A stretch of DNA of 9,370 bases, taken from NCBI GenBank assembly GCA_031178585.1, contig JAPSIT010000061.1:1-9370 (forward strand), read 5' to 3'. The notes under the pieces are model-generated. The model saw only the letters and a program-made list of their open reading frames with translations. It ran no database searches and had not been told where the DNA came from. Shown piece after piece: positions 6,567 to 9,370 of the stretch. The stretch is from Arthrobacter sp. (GTDB lineage: Bacteria; Actinomycetota; Actinomycetes; Actinomycetales; Micrococcaceae). Position 1 is the first letter of the stretch; each line of letters opens with the position of its first letter. The translations under genes were made by a program, and so were the position numbers.

Positions 6567-8024
6567 ATGAACACTGAAGGAAACCCCATGATCTCCAAGC
6601 CCGGCCGCACGTTGTCCTGCGCACCAGCCGGGCGGCAGCTCCGGATCATTAGCGCCGCCCTGGCGGTGGTGCTGGCAGCCGGTCTCGGAGCGTCGGCTCC
6701 GGGTTTTGCCGACGAACTTGAGGACCAGCAGGCAGCGCTGAAGGCCGAAGCGTCCAGGGTCCAGCAGTCCCTCGAATTCGTCGATGCCAAGATTTCCAAG
6801 GCGGCCGCAGACCTCGTCATGTTCCGCGGCCAGTTGCCCGGTGCCCAGCAGGCTCTGCTCGAGGCCCAGGGCCGGGTGGCGAGCGCCGTGAAGGAAGTGG
6901 AGGCACTGGCTGCCCGCGTCGACCTTGCCCAGCAGAACAAGGCGAAGATCACGCAACAGCTTGACGCGGACAAACAGAAAATCGCCAGCACGAAGAAGCT
7001 GATTGGCCAGATCGCCACCCAGGCCTACAAATCCGGGGGAGTTCCCTCGAACCTGACTCTGTTCTTCGGGTCGAACAACACCGGCAGCCTCACTGACACG
7101 ATTGACCTGGCAGACCAGGCCATGCGCAGCCAGAACTCGGCCATGGACAAGCTGACCCAGCAGAACGCCACCAACGTGAACTCGCAGGCCCGCCTAGAGG
7201 CCGTGGAGGCTGAGATCCGGGACCTGAAGGCGAAGGCCGACGCCGCACTTGCGAAGGAAAAGGTTGCACGGGACGAAGCAGCCGCCGAGAAAGCCAAGGT
7301 GGACAAGCTCATCGCGGACACGGCGCGCTTGAACCAGCAACTGGAAGCTGCCAAGCCGGGCATTCAAAAGAAGCTCGCAACTGTCAAGGCACGTCAGCAG
7401 GCTGTTGCGGCCGAGATTGTTGAGCGGGACCGCAAGCTGCGCGAGGCCTGGCTGGCCGAGCAGCGACGCATCGCGGAGGCGGCCGCAGCGGCAGCGCGTG
7501 CCCGGGCCGAGGCCGAGGCCCGTGCCCGTGGTGACGCCGAAGCCGCTGCACGGGCACGGATCGTGAAGCCATACGTGCCTCCGGTACCCGGTCCGCCGTC
7601 GTCGTTTGGACTCCGCCACCCGTTCTCCAACGGCGTCCCGATCACCTCAGGTTTCGGATGGCGTGCAACGCCGCCGGGAACTGTCGATTTCTATGGCTCC
7701 GGCGGCTACATGCACACCGGCATCGACTTTGGCGCAAGCTGCGGCACCCCCGTATATGCGCCGGCTGCGGGCACCGTTTTCTCCGCGGGCTGGGGCGATG
7801 ACGGCGGCGGAAACAACGTCAAGATCTCGCACGGCGTGGTGCAGGGCAACTCGCTGACCACCATCTACTACCACAACGCCAGCGTGGTGGTGTCTGTGGG
7901 CCAGCAGGTCAGCCAAGGGCAACTCATTGCCTACTCGGGTACCACCGGCAACTCCACGGGCTGCCACTCTCACTTCGAGACGTGGCTGAACGGTGAAGCA
8001 GTGGACCCCATGCGTTTGCTGTAG
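6567..8024 (+). CDS. Secreted coiled-coil M23 (LytM) peptidoglycan hydrolase, probably FtsEX-activated
   Basis: 485-aa exported murein hydrolase starting 3 nt after ftsX. ATG 6567 follows GAGGGTG (6554-6560); ATG 6588, with GAAGGAAA (6576-6583), is an equally credible start. A signal peptide covers about residues 25-48 (hydrophobic IISAALAVVLAAGLG; cleavage near GFA/DELED). Residues 50-300 are long heptad-like helices in two blocks, followed by an Ala/Arg/Glu-rich linker (about 299-332) and a Pro-rich hinge (VPPVPGPP). The C-terminal M23 domain (about 350-485) has all expected metal and catalytic residues: H383 and D387 (HTGID), H436 (YYHNAS), H467 and H469 (CHSHF). It should therefore be active, unlike degenerate LytM activators such as EnvC. 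Architecture and position suggest it is held inactive by its coiled coil until FtsX releases it. Confidence 0.93.
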   Translation: MNTEGNPMISKPGRTLSCAPAGRQLRIISAALAVVLAAGLGASAPGFADELEDQQAALKAEASRVQQSLEFVDAKISKAAADLVMFRGQLPGAQQALLEAQGRVASAVKEVEALAARVDLAQQNKAKITQQLDADKQKIASTKKLIGQIATQAYKSGGVPSNLTLFFGSNNTGSLTDTIDLADQAMRSQNSAMDKLTQQNATNVNSQARLEAVEAEIRDLKAKADAALAKEKVARDEAAAEKAKVDKLIADTARLNQQLEAAKPGIQKKLATVKARQQAVAAEIVERDRKLREAWLAEQRRIAEAAAAAARARAEAEARARGDAEAAARARIVKPYVPPVPGPPSSFGLRHPFSNGVPITSGFGWRATPPGTVDFYGSGGYMHTGIDFGASCGTPVYAPAAGTVFSAGWGDDGGGNNVKISHGVVQGNSLTTIYYHNASVVVSVGQQVSQGQLIAYSGTTGNSTGCHSHFETWLNGEAVDPMRLL

Positions 8025-8044
8025 CAGCCGGGGTCTCAGGTTCC

Positions 8045-8068
8045 GGGCAGTCCACACTGGGGCAGTCC
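8045..8068 (+). repeat. Short direct repeat GGGCAGTCC upstream of smpB
   Basis: GGGCAGTCC occurs at 8045-8053 and 8060-8068, a 15-bp spacing, just before the candidate smpB -10. It could be an operator half-site pair or chance in GC-rich DNA. Confidence 0.5.
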
Positions 8069-8087
8069 GGGAGTGGACCGCCTGTCG

Positions 8088-8093
8088 TAGACT
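8088..8093 (+). promoter_or_regulatory. Candidate -10 element of smpB
   Basis: TAGACT fits the TAnnnT pattern and lies in the 131-nt gap between the M23 gene and smpB. A start near 8100 would give a leader of about 55 nt. The -35 region is not convincing. I see no clear terminator for the ftsEX operon in this gap. Confidence 0.4.
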
Positions 8094-8155
8094 GGAGTGA
8101 CTTTGCTCAGGGGACACCCCGGGCAGCACATTTTCAAGATTTGAGGAGTTCTACC

Positions 8156-8626
8156 GTGCCGAAAGAAAGTGGCCGTAAGGTAGTGGCCACCAACCGGAAG
8201 GCCCGGCATGACTACCACGTCCTTGACACCTATGAGGCCGGGATAGCCCTGATGGGCACCGAAGTGAAATCCCTCCGCGAGGGCCATGCCTCCATGGTGG
8301 ATGGATTCTGCACCTTCTACAACGATGAGCTGTGGATGGAGGGAATCCACATCCCCGAATACAACCAGGGAAGCTGGACCAACCATGCCGCACGGCGGCG
8401 CCGCAAGCTGCTGCTGCACCGCGAGGAGCTCATCAAGATTTCCCACAAGATCAGGGAGTCCGGCTTCACGGTGGTGCCCCTGCAGCTGTACTTCCTGGAT
8501 GGCCGCGCCAAGGTCGAGATCGGCATTGCCCGCGGTAAAAAGGACTACGACAAGCGCCAGACCCTGCGTGAACAGCAGGACAAGCGTGAGGCCCTTCGCG
8601 TCATGAGGGAACGCAACCGCCGGTAG
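8156..8626 (+). CDS. smpB: SsrA-binding protein SmpB
   Basis: Small basic RNA-binding protein that carries tmRNA into the empty A site of stalled ribosomes for trans-translation. The start is GTG 8156 (MPKESGRKVV), chosen because GAGGAG (8143-8148) lies 7 nt upstream; an in-frame TTG at 8141 sits on that site and is rejected. 156 aa, normal size. Conserved blocks are ATNRKARHDY (11-20), GTEVKSLREG (34-43) and the C-terminal tail GKKDYDKRQTL (127-137), whose basic residues form the helix that reads the mRNA channel. Its RNA partner ssrA follows 79 nt downstream on the same strand. It probably has its own promoter at about 8088. Confidence 0.97.
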   Translation: MPKESGRKVVATNRKARHDYHVLDTYEAGIALMGTEVKSLREGHASMVDGFCTFYNDELWMEGIHIPEYNQGSWTNHAARRRRKLLLHREELIKISHKIRESGFTVVPLQLYFLDGRAKVEIGIARGKKDYDKRQTLREQQDKREALRVMRERNRR

Positions 8627-8650
8627 GAATTATTCGTGGTGATGATGCGT

Positions 8651-8656
8651 TATGAT
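8651..8656 (+). promoter_or_regulatory. Candidate -10 element of ssrA
   Basis: TATGAT (five of six matches to TATAAT) between smpB and ssrA. A start near 8663 would leave about 43 nt to be trimmed, consistent with RNase P maturation of the tmRNA 5' end. No strong -35 is visible. Confidence 0.45.
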
Positions 8657-8663
8657 TGGTAAT

Positions 8664-8689
8664 CCGGCAGGAGCTAAGGTTCCAGCCGG
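8664..8689 (+). other. Imperfect hairpin in the pre-tmRNA leader
   Basis: CCGGC (8664-8668) pairs with GCCGG (8685-8689) and GGA (8670-8672) pairs with TCC (8681-8683) across an A-A mismatch, leaving an 8-nt loop. It begins at the predicted ssrA transcription start, so it would cap the precursor RNA. No T-run follows, so it is a poor terminator for smpB. Confidence 0.45.
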
Positions 8690-8705
8690 TTTGGTAACAG
8701 AATAC

Positions 8706-9071
8706 GGGGATGATCGGTTTCGACGATGTTAGTCGCGACAGGTGAAGCGGGCCGAGGATGCAGAATTATCTCGTAAACGCTTTCTGCAAACCAATAAGTG
8801 CCGAATCTAAGCGCACTGACTTCGAACTCGCTGCTTAAGCAGTAGTTCAGTCCGTCAGCCCGGGGTTGCTATCGCCCCGGATCCTGGCGTCATTTAGATA
8901 GCCACTGCTGTTTGCTCCCGTCATCGGAGTAAACGGGACTTTTAGATGACTGGGCCCGGATCAGCCGCCTGTTTGCAGGACGGCTGGGGCCGAGAAAATC
9001 CGACGCAAACTGCGCCCGGAGAAGCCCTGACAACACGACATCGGACGGGGGTTCAATTCCCCCCATCTCCA
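8706..9071 (+). ncRNA. ssrA: Transfer-messenger RNA (tmRNA)
   Basis: One-piece tmRNA of about 366 nt that rescues stalled ribosomes, charged with alanine like a tRNA and then used as mRNA for a degradation tag. The 5' end GGGGATGATCGGTTTCGAC and the 3' end CCCCCATCTCCA are diagnostic. The acceptor stem pairs 8706-8712 with 9064-9070 (one G-U), A9071 is the discriminator, and the T arm is GGGGGTTCAATTCCCCC. The encoded tag is at 8800-8838. Several later helices are visible, including CCGGGG/CCCCGG near 8859-8880 and GCTCC/GGAG near 8913-8930, as expected for the pseudoknots. The 3' CCA is not encoded (ACG follows), so it must be added by the CCA enzyme. smpB, encoding its partner, lies immediately upstream. 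Confidence 0.98.
8800..8838 (+). other. tmRNA proteolysis-tag reading frame
   Basis: Starting at the resume codon GCC (8800-8802), the frame reads AESKRTDFELAA and stops at TAA (8836-8838). The stop lies in the loop of the palindrome CTGCTTAAGCAG (8831-8842), the usual arrangement for the tag stop. The terminal LAA is the ClpXP recognition end. The residue before it is Glu rather than the common Ala. The resume codon is inferred from the frame that ends in LAA-stop and from comparison with actinobacterial tags. Confidence 0.9.
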
Positions 9072-9086
9072 CGTTTTAAATTCTGA

Positions 9087-9120
9087 AGCAGCAGCCCGGG
9101 CCTAGGTCCGGGCTGCTGCT
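9087..9120 (+). terminator. Strong hairpin downstream of ssrA, probable terminator
   Basis: AGCAGCAGCCCGG (9087-9099) pairs perfectly with CCGGGCTGCTGCT (9108-9120), 13 bp, and can extend by a G-U and a C-G pair around a CTAG loop. It begins 16 nt after the tmRNA 3' end. There is no T-tract on the + strand after it (GCTTAAGCC follows), a common feature of actinobacterial terminators. It may also act on the reverse strand, where an AT-rich stretch follows. Confidence 0.8.
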
Positions 9121-9282
9121 GCTTAAGCCGGCACTCGGCTGTTTCCGATTGCGGCGGCAGGGACCATAACCGGGCTGTTCACCCACGGCGTAGCCTTCCC
9201 GGGACTAGGCCGGCAGCCGGGCGGGTTGATCTGATAAAGCACAGCAACCTGCATCAGCCCGAACCGCCAAGGGAGGCGCGTC

Positions 9283-9370
9283 ATGTCCACGGCGCCGGCA
9301 CAGTCGTCAGGTCCTGACCAGGGCGACGAGGCCCTCGATGCCTATTCCGAAACTGTCATGCGTGTGGCCA
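9283..9370 (+). CDS. Possible trypsin-like (HtrA/S1C-type) serine protease, N-terminus only (3' partial)
   Basis: Twenty-nine codons are present before the window ends. ATG 9283 has an excellent ribosome binding site AAGGGAGG (9268-9275) at 7 nt. The opening is polar with no signal peptide in the visible part, then DEALDAYSETVMRVA. The pattern D-A-Y-S-x-x-V-x-x-V-A resembles the segment before the protease domain of soluble actinobacterial HtrA-like proteases (usually continuing into a P-S/H-V motif). That is recognition from a short stretch only; catalytic residues lie outside the window. The 162-nt gap before it (9121-9282) probably holds its promoter, but I find no convincing -35/-10 pair there. 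Confidence 0.5.
   Translation, partial: MSTAPAQSSGPDQGDEALDAYSETVMRVA

Noticed and set aside
5975..7018. Reverse-strand ORF of 347 aa
   Set aside because: Antisense to ftsX and the M23 gene, Ser/Ala/Arg-rich with no family resemblance; explained by codon bias of the real genes.
8110..8120. GGGG-ACA-CCCC hairpin upstream of smpB as a terminator
   Set aside because: Only four base pairs, a 3-nt loop and no T-run; too weak to call.
8890..9072. Reverse-strand ORF of 60 aa beginning MEMGGIEPPSD
   Set aside because: It is the antisense reading of the tmRNA 3' half; its opening is a well-known spurious protein arising from translation of the conserved tRNA-like end.
9121..9282. Possible attachment site or mobile element next to ssrA
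   Set aside because: No duplicated tmRNA 3' end, integrase or inverted repeat is visible; it looks like an ordinary promoter region.
1..9370. CRISPR array, toxin-antitoxin pair or defence island
   Set aside because: No regularly spaced repeats beyond the 23-bp pair, no small overlapping gene pair with toxin features and no defence-type domains in any frame.

Overview
The window looks like chromosomal DNA of a high-GC actinobacterium, most probably of the Micrococcaceae (Arthrobacter/Pseudarthrobacter type). Grounds are the GC-rich codon use, the protein sequence style of TadB, TadC, RF2, FtsE and SmpB, the actinobacterial TadE/TadG-like set and the tmRNA tag AESKRTDFELAA. All genes lie on the + strand.

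Layout. (1) Positions 1-3506 are the 3' half of a Tad (tight adherence, Flp pilus) locus. It holds the end of tadB (cut by the window edge), tadC, a small Flp-type pilin and three minor-pilin or pseudopilin-like genes (two TadE-like, one TadG/Rv3655c-like). The genes are tightly packed, with ATGA and TTGA stop/start overlaps. The one sizeable gap, before the pilin, contains a 23-bp tandem repeat in a very G-poor leader. The ATPase tadA/cpaF and the tadZ-like gene would be expected upstream, outside the window. (2) Positions 3613-4728 encode peptide chain release factor 2 (prfB) with no programmed frameshift. (3) Positions 4885-8024 are ftsE, ftsX and a secreted coiled-coil M23 (LytM) peptidase, joined by a GTGA overlap and a 3-nt gap. 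This is the classic arrangement for an ABC-type switch that activates a septal peptidoglycan hydrolase. (4) Positions 8156-9071 are smpB and ssrA (tmRNA), the trans-translation ribosome-rescue pair, closed by a strong 13-bp hairpin. (5) From 9283 a new gene begins and runs off the end; its N-terminus resembles soluble trypsin-like (HtrA-type) proteases.

How the genes fit together. TadB and TadC form the inner-membrane platform that assembles Flp pilin and the TadE/G-like minor subunits into a pilus. RF2, SmpB and tmRNA all deal with translation termination or rescue. FtsEX and the M23 enzyme couple cytoplasmic ATP hydrolysis to cell-wall cleavage at division.

Most of the window is conserved housekeeping DNA, and I see no convincing new defence or mobile system. 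The points most worth checking are the tandem repeat in the pilin leader, the pilin lacking the usual Glu+5, the ftsEX-linked M23 hydrolase with a complete active site, the tmRNA tag ending ELAA rather than the usual ALAA, and the apparently leaderless or short-leader prfB.
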